Origin: Candidatus Fermentibacteraceae bacterium
GTDB taxonomy: Bacteria > Fermentibacterota > Fermentibacteria > Fermentibacterales > JCC-6
Length of the DNA stretch: 12,702 nucleotides
NCBI GenBank assembly: GCA_021162285.1
Contig: JAGGYZ010000015.1
Location: 1 to 12,702 of the forward strand
Direction: 5' to 3'
Numbering within the stretch: position 1 is the first letter of the stretch; the number at the start of each line of letters is the position of its first letter. Below, in pieces: positions 6,836 through 12,702 of this stretch. A program made the position numbers and the translations under genes. The notes under the pieces are model-generated. The model was not told where the DNA came from and ran no database searches. It saw only the letters and a program-made list of their open reading frames with translations.

Positions 6836-9007
6836 CTACCATTTTCTGAGAAACACTCTGATGTTGTCCATCCGGCATGAAGTAGAACCTGAGCTTCCGT
6901 TCACATAAAATCTCAGTGAATCCGGTTCGACAGCAGAAGGTACGGTAAAAAGCAGGCTGTCGTTCGCTCTGAAGGAAACTGAGTCTTCAAGGTTCTCAAT
7001 GGTAAAGAGCACAGGTTTTGTAACATCGAAGTTGACAGGTGTTTCCATGGCAAACCGGGGAGACACTCTTCCTGTGGAAACTGCAATCTGCTGTTCCGGC
7101 ACACAGTTCCACACAATTTCACAATCTGTGTTCTCTGGAAGATCAGCAGGAAGGCTCTGCCCGATCGAGCCAAGGGCTACCCAAAGGCTGTCTGGCGCTG
7201 CCGTGCTGTTTGCAACAGACACTTCCACTTCAAAGCACAGCCCCGGAACCAGTGGAACTGCCTGTCTCCGAATAACAGCAACACCTGTACTCAGAGCATA
7301 GTTGTCTTCATTCTGTATTATTTCAGGGCGGTTGTTCCCTCTGAAACCTACAATCCAGGTGGACTGGTGGACAAATCCTGTTTCCCAGTTTTCAGAGAAA
7401 ATATCGATTCCAGGTCTGCATGGGGTTTTGTACCTGCCGTCAGGTGTCATTTCAAACAACCAGCCGTCGCGGTCTCCGAAACAGGTGGTGGTTCCGCCAA
7501 GCAGAAGTGTTCCATCCTGTTTGGCTTCAACAGTCAGAATGTGCTGGTCTCCACCTTCATCCACAGTGGTCTGCCACCTGATCTTTCCAGAGCTGTCAAG
7601 ACACAGAACCCACCCGTCACAGTTGTCTTCATCATCGGGAAGGGTGGAGCCAGCAAGAACAACTGTTCCCTCGGGGGATACAACCATATCGGCTACCGTT
7701 CCAGTGATTTCAACGTTAAAACTGTTTTTCCATAGAACACTGAAATCTTCACCGAGTTTGAAAACGGTGAGTCTGTGGTTGATGTTGGTGCCGGCAGCAA
7801 TCAAAGTGTTGTCTGTGTTGTACTTCACACAGTTTATCTCTATCCCGTCAGAGTCGTTAAATGTTAACTGCAGAACGCCTTCAGCGTTCAAAAGTTCTGT
7901 TGTGGCAGTGTTGCTTAGAATGCCCCTGTTTACATGAACCATGCTGCCACCGGCAGAAGCTGCCATGGACAGTGTTTCAATGTTTCCCGGTATTTGAAAG
8001 GAACTTCCATCTCCGCTGGAGCCGTCTAGTTCTGCAACAAACACTGCATGTCTGCTGTCTCCGGGAAATGATGTTGTAAAAGAGGCTGCTGCAGTGCTGT
8101 CAGGAAGCCAGTTGAGAGAGGAGATAACAGGTTGGACTCCACCGGGACGGTCTATCCAGCCCCGGGTTTCCCAGACCGTTCCACCGAGAGAATCAAGGCG
8201 GAGAGCCCTGTAGCTGAATCCGTCTGTATCTGCATCAGAGAAGTCGGTAAAAACTGTTATACAGCCGTTGTCTGTCGTTGCCAGAACAAGGGGTCTGCAG
8301 TTACCGGAAATGGAATCTGACCATGTGTATACCAGACTGCCTGATGAGTTGAAGCCGGCTATCCAGATTTTGCTCCAGTAGCCCCAGTCCCATCCGCCTG
8401 CTGCGATGAAACCGCCTGTACCGCTGGGGATTATGTCTGAAATGTAATCCCATGAGTCTCTTCCACCCACTGCCGTGTTGGTCAGTGAGCTTGTAGAGGC
8501 AGGCGGAGAGGAGTTACTGAAGACAGCAACAAACAGTATCAAAGCCAGCACAGCTGCTACTGCAGCTTTCCACCAATTTCTCTGTTTCGTTTCCTGCGGT
8601 GGTTCCAGAGGTGTTTTTGCAATGTTGAACAGAGCAGGGATAATCTCCGGTGTGTTGGATTGATTGAGTGTGCAGTCTATCCACTGCTGCAGGTGTGTGT
8701 AGTAGCTGATACTTTCGGAAACCTCACCGCGGCGGAACTTCAGTGTAACAATTGGTATTCGCTGATTTGCAGCAATGTCCAGTTCGTTTCTGATGCGACG
8801 CGAGTCTGAGCTGTTTTCCGTGAACACGAGCAACATTGCAGAGGAGTGAAGAATAGCAGTGGTAATGGATTTCTCTGAGTTCTGACCCGTATCGGCATCT
8901 CTTGAAGTAAGCCAGCACTGATACCCGTCAGCCTCAAGTTCTTCCATCAGAGTCTTTGCAAGATCGGTATCCGCAGTTGAATGGCATACGAAAAACTGTT
9001 TGTTCAT
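6836..9007 (-). CDS. TIR-domain transmembrane protein with beta-propeller-like and jelly-roll-like extracytoplasmic regions
   Basis: I chose the ATG at 9005-9007, which follows AGGAGAGG by a proper spacing; an in-frame ATG seven codons upstream lacks one. The 723-residue protein starts with a TIR domain (about 1-112): FFVCHSTADTDLAKTLMEELE, CWLTSRD, AILHSSAMLLVF and RNELDIA, ending YYTHLQQWID. Glu75 in RNELDIA sits where catalytic TIR NADases carry their glutamate. A hydrophobic helix follows (about 146-163), preceded by Lys and Arg, so by the positive-inside rule the N-terminus is cytoplasmic. About 180-527 shows beta-rich repeats of the form DGWxxxxDxxGxxxW with GGT turns (DGWVLCLDSSGKIRW, later DGWLFEMTPDGRY), like a beta-propeller. 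About 530-723 is beta-rich with SENWETG near its start, perhaps concanavalin A-like. Family knowledge suggests an NAD-cleaving or signalling TIR; coupling to an outside sensor is my inference. A signalling scaffold without enzyme activity is also possible. Confidence 0.85.
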   Translation of the reverse strand: MNKQFFVCHSTADTDLAKTLMEELEADGYQCWLTSRDADTGQNSEKSITTAILHSSAMLLVFTENSSDSRRIRNELDIAANQRIPIVTLKFRRGEVSESISYYTHLQQWIDCTLNQSNTPEIIPALFNIAKTPLEPPQETKQRNWWKAAVAAVLALILFVAVFSNSSPPASTSSLTNTAVGGRDSWDYISDIIPSGTGGFIAAGGWDWGYWSKIWIAGFNSSGSLVYTWSDSISGNCRPLVLATTDNGCITVFTDFSDADTDGFSYRALRLDSLGGTVWETRGWIDRPGGVQPVISSLNWLPDSTAAASFTTSFPGDSRHAVFVAELDGSSGDGSSFQIPGNIETLSMAASAGGSMVHVNRGILSNTATTELLNAEGVLQLTFNDSDGIEINCVKYNTDNTLIAAGTNINHRLTVFKLGEDFSVLWKNSFNVEITGTVADMVVSPEGTVVLAGSTLPDDEDNCDGWVLCLDSSGKIRWQTTVDEGGDQHILTVEAKQDGTLLLGGTTTCFGDRDGWLFEMTPDGRYKTPCRPGIDIFSENWETGFVHQSTWIVGFRGNNRPEIIQNEDNYALSTGVAVIRRQAVPLVPGLCFEVEVSVANSTAAPDSLWVALGSIGQSLPADLPENTDCEIVWNCVPEQQIAVSTGRVSPRFAMETPVNFDVTKPVLFTIENLEDSVSFRANDSLLFTVPSAVEPDSLRFYVNGSSGSTSCRMDNIRVFLRKW

Positions 9008-9047
9008 GGTACCTCTCCTGCTTACCATACACGTGTTCCCGTAGATA

Positions 9048-9075
9048 AATATAGCCTGAGAGAATTCTGAGGCAA
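9048..9075 (-). promoter_or_regulatory. promoter candidate for the TIR gene
   Basis: Read on the minus strand, TTGCCT (9070-9075) and TATATT (9048-9053) are separated by 16 bp, ending 40 bp before the TIR start codon. The palindrome ACACGTGT (9029-9036) lies just downstream of the -10 and could be an operator. This would let the TIR gene be expressed apart from the IMPACT-like gene upstream. Confidence 0.4.
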
Positions 9076-9086
9076 CAGGTGGGATG

Positions 9087-9539
9087 TTACAGCGGGGATG
9101 AAAAACATGAGATCAGCTCTGCCGTTGTTTTCCTGTAGATTCTGAAACGAAGGCCACCCAGATGTTTACCGCCGTACCACCGGGCAACAAGCACAAGGCA
9201 GTTCTCTACGTTCATTTCTCGCATTACATCCAGTATGCACTTACCGGCACCGGACTCTCCGCCATCGTTTTTTACCTCTGTACCATCGGAAAGCCGGACT
9301 GCCCAGCTGAGGTGGCTGGCCTTTTTGAGTCTGAACTGTTTTGAGAGGGCTTTGATCATTTCAGAATGGATGTTTTTGGAAGTAAAAGGGGTACCGCAGG
9401 CCAGGAAACGGCTTTGCTTTTCCAGAACAGGTGTTCCGGAAACGGTTTCCTTCAGGGTTCGTGCAGTTCCTATTAAGAAACCTCCGGTTCGAGTTCTGCG
9501 GTACCTTTTCAACGCTGAAATATACCAGTATGGAAACAA
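9087..9539 (-). CDS. IMPACT/YigZ-family protein, short form, start uncertain
   Basis: The core matches the IMPACT N-terminal fold (UPF0029): EKQSRFLACG, then SHLSWAVRL, NDGGESGAG, and VLVARWYGGKHLGGLRFRIYRK. The GGKHLG-xx-RF ending resembles the short and eukaryotic IMPACT type (GGIHLGPDRF) rather than bacterial YigZ, and the second YigZ domain is absent. The family's usual DDGE is DGGE here. Eukaryotic IMPACT inhibits the GCN2 kinase pathway; the bacterial role is poorly defined. The listed TTG at 9539 is merely the longest conventional start and has no ribosome binding site. A perfect GGAGG (9481-9485) lies seven bases before an in-frame ATA (9471-9473), just where family alignment suggests the protein should begin (128 residues). 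The gene may therefore start at AUA or have lost its ATG. It lies 79 bp upstream of the TIR gene on the same strand. Confidence 0.7.
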   Translation of the reverse strand: MFPYWYISALKRYRRTRTGGFLIGTARTLKETVSGTPVLEKQSRFLACGTPFTSKNIHSEMIKALSKQFRLKKASHLSWAVRLSDGTEVKNDGGESGAGKCILDVMREMNVENCLVLVARWYGGKHLGGLRFRIYRKTTAELISCFSSPL

Positions 9540-9577
9540 CAGGCAAGGCTTTTCAACAGAGCCTGTGAACTTGCCTG
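9540..9577. repeat. long bulged hairpin upstream of the IMPACT-like gene
   Basis: CAGGCAAG (9540-9547) pairs with CTTGCCTG (9570-9577). Inside it, TTCA (9552-9555) pairs with TGAA (9566-9569) and CAG (9557-9559) with CTG (9563-9565), around a 3-nt loop. That is 15 pairs with one 4-nt and one 1-nt bulge. It lies in a divergent intergenic region where no transcript needs to end, so a leader structure or protein-binding site is more likely than a terminator. Confidence 0.5.
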
Positions 9578-9591
9578 TAAAGAAGAATCAT

Positions 9592-9620
9592 CTGTGCTGG
9601 AACAAAAGTTCTGCGCACAG
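9592..9620. repeat. second hairpin in the divergent region
   Basis: CTGTGC (9592-9597) pairs with GCACAG (9615-9620) and GAAC (9600-9603) with GTTC (9608-9611) around an AAAA loop, with a small 2x3 internal loop. It is 14 bp from the preceding hairpin. There is no flanking T run on either strand. Confidence 0.5.
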
Positions 9621-9725
9621 GATATCTAACAAAAGTGCTTCAGAATTCCCCAAGTGATGTTTTTTATCCACATTTATATCGGTGCTGTATCGGAGGCAAA
9701 ATGGCATGTACACAGTGATCAGTAT

Positions 9726-10184
9726 ATGACAGAGAAGAACAAATCTGAGTATACAGAGATAGTTAAGGTCGTGAAGGCATGGCAGGTGATCGAAGTCATA
9801 ATTCTGTTGCTGTTGATTCCGGGTACCTTAGGGCTTGCTGTTGTTTTCACAGGAGACAGCAACAAACTGTTCAATAATTACATGACACTTGTTTTGCCTT
9901 TTTTGCTTTTCATTTTTATTGTGAAGATTGTTGCGACAGTGGCTTTTTTGAAAAATAAAAAATGGTCTTACTACTACAATTACACAGAAGGGATTGTACT
10001 GTTCGCTGCCAGCGCTGCCCTGACAGGGTTAACTGTAACAGGTGGTATTGTTCTGGAAGATATTTCATTACTGAAAATAGCACTAAGTCTTGTATTCCCA
10101 GTTGTGTTCATGTTTCTGTTCTGGAAACTGATCGGCATATACAGAAAAATACTGAACAGTGTCGCTGTAAAAAGATCAGAATAA
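9726..10184 (+). CDS. four-helix integral membrane protein, unknown function
   Basis: I do not recognise this protein. From the ATG at 9726 it has 152 residues: a charged N-terminus (TEKNKSEYTEIVK), then four hydrophobic segments at about 19-41, 52-75, 87-110 and 115-139, and a basic C-terminus (KRSE). The second loop is KNKKWSYYYNY, which by the positive-inside rule should face the cytoplasm, as should both ends. The frame is open further upstream with GTG at 9654 and ATG at 9657, but those starts lack a ribosome binding site and give an odd N-terminus. A good GGAGG (9692-9696) instead serves tiny frames that end at or near 9726. Helix count and size fit many small uncharacterised inner-membrane proteins. 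It is divergent from the IMPACT-like gene and convergent with the FAD oxidoreductase. Confidence 0.65.
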   Translation: MTEKNKSEYTEIVKVVKAWQVIEVIILLLLIPGTLGLAVVFTGDSNKLFNNYMTLVLPFLLFIFIVKIVATVAFLKNKKWSYYYNYTEGIVLFAASAALTGLTVTGGIVLEDISLLKIALSLVFPVVFMFLFWKLIGIYRKILNSVAVKRSE

Positions 10185-10199
10185 GTGTTCCAGGAACAC
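10185..10199. terminator. perfect palindrome between convergent genes
   Basis: GTGTTCC (10185-10191) and GGAACAC (10193-10199) are perfect inverted arms around one base, starting immediately after the membrane-protein stop codon. RNA could form a 6-bp stem with a 3-nt loop. On the minus strand it is followed by TTATTCTGATCTTTTT, so it may help end the FAD oxidoreductase transcript. A dimeric repressor site is the alternative. Confidence 0.35.
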
Positions 10200-10236
10200 A
10201 AAGTCTCACACACAATAACATGAAGAGTCGGTTATC

Positions 10237-11670
10237 TCAGCGCAGAGAAATATTCTGTACAAGCAAGCTCATCTCATTCAGCTCCTGTTCTGAGTACATC
10301 AGTTTCAGAAGCGGTGCCTTGAGCTTTCCGGTACCGTGCTCGGCACTTACAGTTCCACCAAAGCCAACAGCTTCCGCGGCAATCAGTTCCACCGCTTTCA
10401 TGGCACTCTCCAGTTCGCCGGTGTTTACAGGGATCAGGTTGGCGTGCAGATGACCCTGCCCGGAGTGGCCGAAAACTATGTATTGAACACCGGAATCTTT
10501 TAGAATTTTTCTCATGACGGTGTAGTACTTCAGCAGGTCTTCAGGCTTTACTGCTGTATCAGTACTTACCTTGTGGATTCGATGGTTGTCGACTGAAAGG
10601 GCGGAAATAATACGGTTTACCGTCTCGGGAACCAGGTGTCTGAACTCCTTCAGCTTTTTTCTCTGGGCACTGTCAAAACCGCCCCAGGTGTTGTCTGGAG
10701 AAACTCCCCTTCCTTCGAGAAGTACATCCAGTGTTTCCAGTATCGTATCCAGCTCTTCCTCAGAAGAAGCCTCGATTGATGTAACAAGAACCCAGTCACC
10801 TGTTTCAGTGAAAGTCTGTCCGGTGTTCTCCTGAAGGAATGAAAGGCAGGGCTCTGCCAGTACTTCAAGCTCTCTTACCCGCAGTTTTGTGTTCATCAGG
10901 TCGGTGCGAAGTTCCCAGAACTGTTTTTCGCTGCAGAATACCGCAAAGCTGGTTATTGCGTGGGGCCTTTTATGAAGGATAAGATCGGCCTCAGCAACAA
11001 GACCAAGTTTTCCTTCACTGCCGATGAACAGGTCGATCAGGTCCATGTCCGGCCTGATGTACAGACCGGCGGCATTTTTCGCCGGCTGGGCTCTTGCGAG
11101 TGACGGAAGCATTAAGGAACCAATAACAGGATGGCTGAGCCTGCCCTTTCTGAAAAAATAGTCTCCTCTTGAGATTTCCAGCTGTTTTCCCGAAGGGAGA
11201 ACCAGCACAATCCTGTTTATCCAGTTTCTGGTAGAACCATACAGGTAGCTGCCAGCTCCGGAAGCGTCTGTGGCTATGGTTCCTCCTATGGATGCAGTGG
11301 TTTCCGTTGGGTCAGGGGGGTAGAAGAACTCCGGTTTTTCCCTTTGGCAGAACTCCAGAATTGAGTCCAGGGTTTCCCCGGCTCCAACAGTTATTATGTG
11401 AGGCTTATCTGTTTCTTTTATTCCCTTCATCAGGCTTGTGGAAACAACTGCCCCTCCCATGGGGACAGCTCCTCCAGTGATACCTGTTCTTTCGCCTGAT
11501 ATGGTAAGTGGAACTCTGTCTTCAGCACACTCTTTTATGAACGAAGCAGCTTTAGAGAGGTTTTCCGGCCATGCAGCAAGCTGACAGTTTCCTCCGGAAA
11601 GTGATGACTCATCTTTCAGAAGGTCCGGATACTCGTTCTGAATCAGACGGGTACCTTTTACAATTTTCAT
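10237..11670 (-). CDS. FAD-binding oxidoreductase, GlcD/D-lactate dehydrogenase family
   Basis: The ATG at 11668-11670 follows GGAGG (11677-11681) by 6 bp; the frame continues 22 codons further upstream without a site. The protein has 477 residues. An N-terminal FAD_binding_4 (PCMH-type) domain shows ERTGITGGAVPMGG (60-73) and PPDPTETTASIGGTIATDASG (118-138), the FAD diphosphate- and isoalloxazine-binding stretches. The C-terminal FAD-oxidase_C domain carries HSGQGHLH (402-409) and AEHGTG (443-448), typical catalytic-site histidines. Relatives oxidise D-lactate, glycolate or other 2-hydroxy acids, passing electrons to quinone, a flavoprotein or an iron-sulfur subunit. The substrate cannot be told here, and no glcE/glcF partner is adjacent. 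The chain ends about ten residues after the last helix, without the usual DP-x-x-x-LNPG tail. It diverges from the leuC-like gene, which may hint at organic-acid metabolism. Confidence 0.88.
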   Translation of the reverse strand: MKIVKGTRLIQNEYPDLLKDESSLSGGNCQLAAWPENLSKAASFIKECAEDRVPLTISGERTGITGGAVPMGGAVVSTSLMKGIKETDKPHIITVGAGETLDSILEFCQREKPEFFYPPDPTETTASIGGTIATDASGAGSYLYGSTRNWINRIVLVLPSGKQLEISRGDYFFRKGRLSHPVIGSLMLPSLARAQPAKNAAGLYIRPDMDLIDLFIGSEGKLGLVAEADLILHKRPHAITSFAVFCSEKQFWELRTDLMNTKLRVRELEVLAEPCLSFLQENTGQTFTETGDWVLVTSIEASSEEELDTILETLDVLLEGRGVSPDNTWGGFDSAQRKKLKEFRHLVPETVNRIISALSVDNHRIHKVSTDTAVKPEDLLKYYTVMRKILKDSGVQYIVFGHSGQGHLHANLIPVNTGELESAMKAVELIAAEAVGFGGTVSAEHGTGKLKAPLLKLMYSEQELNEMSLLVQNISLR

Positions 11671-11810
11671 CTGTTTCCTCCCTGGATACTTAACATTAAA
11701 CCTGGGCTGCCTGCAGGCAATGGTTATTCGCGGCACTTGAAGGAACCTTGTTCATTGTTCATAGTACAACTATGGTGGGCATGGTAGAATTACCTTTAGA
11801 AAGGAAACCA
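11671..11810. promoter_or_regulatory. divergent control region with two palindromes and a tandem heptamer
   Basis: The interval holds TGCCTGCAGGCA (11708-11719, a perfect 12-bp palindrome), TTGTTCA twice in tandem (11748-11754 and 11755-11761), and CATAGT-ACA-ACTATG (11760-11774, perfect 6-bp arms). On the minus strand TTGCCT (11715-11720) and TAATGT (11693-11698), 16 bp apart, could be a promoter for the oxidoreductase, and the first palindrome overlaps its -35. AAAGGA (11800-11805) is the ribosome binding site for the leuC-like gene. The palindromes are plausible operators. Confidence 0.4.
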
Positions 11811-12702
11811 ATGGGGCAGACTTATGTTCAGAAAATTCTCGGACGCGCAGCCGGCAAGGTTGTGAAGACCGGCGAGATAGTGTTTGTGGAACCGGATCTG
11901 GTACTTACCCACGACAACAGTTCAGCAATAATCGGAAAATTTGAGAGCACAAAACCAGGTGGAAAAGTTAAATACCCCGACAGAATCATCATTGTTCTGG
12001 ACCATGTTACGCCTGCTGCCACCAGCAAACATGCGGCAGGTCACGCCAGGGTAAGAAAATTTGTGGCTGAACAGGGGATACACAAGTTTTTTGATGTTGG
12101 GAGCGGTATCTGCCACCAGGTTTTACCGGAACAGCACCTTGCTCTTCCAGGGGGAATAGTTGTTGGAAGCGATAGCCACACTTGTACATACGGTGCTTTT
12201 AATACATTTGCAACAGGCATAGACAGAACGGAAGCTGCCGGCTTGTGGATGACAGGAAGAACATGGTTCCGCGTGCCGGAAACCATTGAAATCAACCTTG
12301 AAGGTTATCTGCAGAAAGGTGTGTCAGCCAAAGATCTTATTCTTACAATTGTCGGGAAGCTCGGTTCAGACGGGGCTAATTACAAGGCAGTTGAGTTCCA
12401 CGGAAGCTCTGTAGGCGGCCTTCTTGTCCACGAGAGAATGACCATTGCAAACATGGGAATTGAGATGGGTGCTAAAATTGCTGTTTTCCCGGCAGACAGA
12501 GTGACTCAGAACTTCCTTTTTGGGGAAGAGCTGTGCAAAGACGCCGTATGGAGTGACTCCGACGCGGAATTCTGTCAGGTACACAACTTCGATCTGGATA
12601 AGATTGTTCCGGTAGTTGCCAGACCTCACACTGTAGACAATGTCTGTGCTGTGTCCGAGCTTCCTGAGACGAAAGTGGATCAGGTGTTTCTTGGAACATG
12701 CA
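11811..12702 (+). CDS. leuC: 3-isopropylmalate/homoaconitate dehydratase large subunit (aconitase family), 3' end missing
   Basis: The enzyme isomerises a 2-hydroxy acid through a dehydrated intermediate using a [4Fe-4S] cluster: 3-isopropylmalate in leucine synthesis, or homocitrate in lysine-type routes. The ATG at 11811 follows AAAGGA by 5 bp. The frame stays open for 297 codons to the right edge. Landmarks are VLTHDNSSAI, PDRIIIVLDHVTPA, GICHQVLPEQ, GSDSHTCTYGAF (substrate and active-site loop, with Asp121 and His123) and AKDLILTIVGKLGSDGA. The window ends at LGTC (294-297), so Cys297 should be the first cluster ligand, normally followed by TNGR. The start resembles the archaeal-type LeuC/HacA group (about 420 residues) rather than the longer E. 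coli LeuC. Substrate choice depends mostly on the separate small subunit, which is not in view, so the symbol gives the likeliest role only. Confidence 0.9.
   Translation, partial: MGQTYVQKILGRAAGKVVKTGEIVFVEPDLVLTHDNSSAIIGKFESTKPGGKVKYPDRIIIVLDHVTPAATSKHAAGHARVRKFVAEQGIHKFFDVGSGICHQVLPEQHLALPGGIVVGSDSHTCTYGAFNTFATGIDRTEAAGLWMTGRTWFRVPETIEINLEGYLQKGVSAKDLILTIVGKLGSDGANYKAVEFHGSSVGGLLVHERMTIANMGIEMGAKIAVFPADRVTQNFLFGEELCKDAVWSDSDAEFCQVHNFDLDKIVPVVARPHTVDNVCAVSELPETKVDQVFLGTC

Noticed and set aside
7302..7937. A 211-codon open frame on the plus strand
   Set aside because: It is antisense to the TIR gene, Ser/Pro-rich as complement translations often are, and has no recognisable features.
9008..9028. 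Upstream ATG for the TIR gene
   Set aside because: It adds seven residues that include the ribosome binding site of the next ATG; the later start places FFVCHS at the usual TIR beginning.
9235..9657. A 140-codon plus-strand frame
   Set aside because: It is antisense to the IMPACT-like gene, which carries family motifs on the minus strand.
1..12702. CRISPR arrays, tRNA or rRNA genes, transposases, integrase sites
   Set aside because: No regularly spaced repeats, cloverleaf-like sequence, rRNA segments or transposase frames were seen on either strand by eye; a covariance-model search could still find small RNAs.

Overview
The window is about half G+C and reads as a bacterial chromosome. Starts are usually marked by AGGAGG-like ribosome binding sites, and genes are tightly packed. 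One secreted protein ends in a Por/type IX secretion (T9SS) sorting domain, which is known mainly from the Fibrobacteres-Chlorobi-Bacteroidetes (FCB) superphylum and related uncultured phyla. Only that domain supports the lineage guess, and I cannot name a species.

Layout, left to right. (1) 1-2397, plus strand: a tight end-of-shikimate block of aroA (5' end outside the window), aroC and a free-standing AroQ-type chorismate mutase. The genes overlap by 19 bp and then by an ATGA junction. Together they turn shikimate-3-phosphate plus PEP into chorismate and then prephenate. (2) 2398-3200: an accessory patch with an orphan RelE/ParE-like toxin. The only candidate partner is a very short upstream reading frame joined to it by TAATG. 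A promoter-like AT-rich pocket, hairpins and a 10-bp direct repeat lie around it. (3) 3201-5396: a secreted protein with a signal peptide, a Cys-His-Asp transglutaminase-like core, a carboxypeptidase-regulatory-like beta domain and a T9SS tail, followed by a terminator-like hairpin. (4) 5585-6832: fabF, with an intact Cys-His-Lys-His active site. (5) 6836-9007, minus strand: a cytoplasmic TIR domain, one membrane helix, a predicted extracytoplasmic beta-propeller-like region and a C-terminal jelly-roll-like region. (6) 9087-9539, minus strand: a short IMPACT-family protein whose natural start appears to be an AUA codon behind a perfect Shine-Dalgarno, preceded by two hairpins. (7) 9726-10184, plus strand: an unrecognised four-helix membrane protein. 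(8) 10237-11670, minus strand: a GlcD/D-lactate-dehydrogenase-type FAD oxidoreductase. (9) 11811 to the right edge, plus strand: the large subunit of a 3-isopropylmalate/homoaconitate dehydratase, cut off at its first iron-sulfur cysteine.

The aro, fabF and leuC-like genes are ordinary metabolism. The best candidate for something undescribed is the minus-strand pair at 6836-9539, where a TIR effector module is fused through a membrane helix to an apparent outward-facing sensor. The FAD oxidoreductase and the leuC-like gene diverge from a 140-bp interval that holds two perfect palindromes and a tandem heptamer, a plausible control region.
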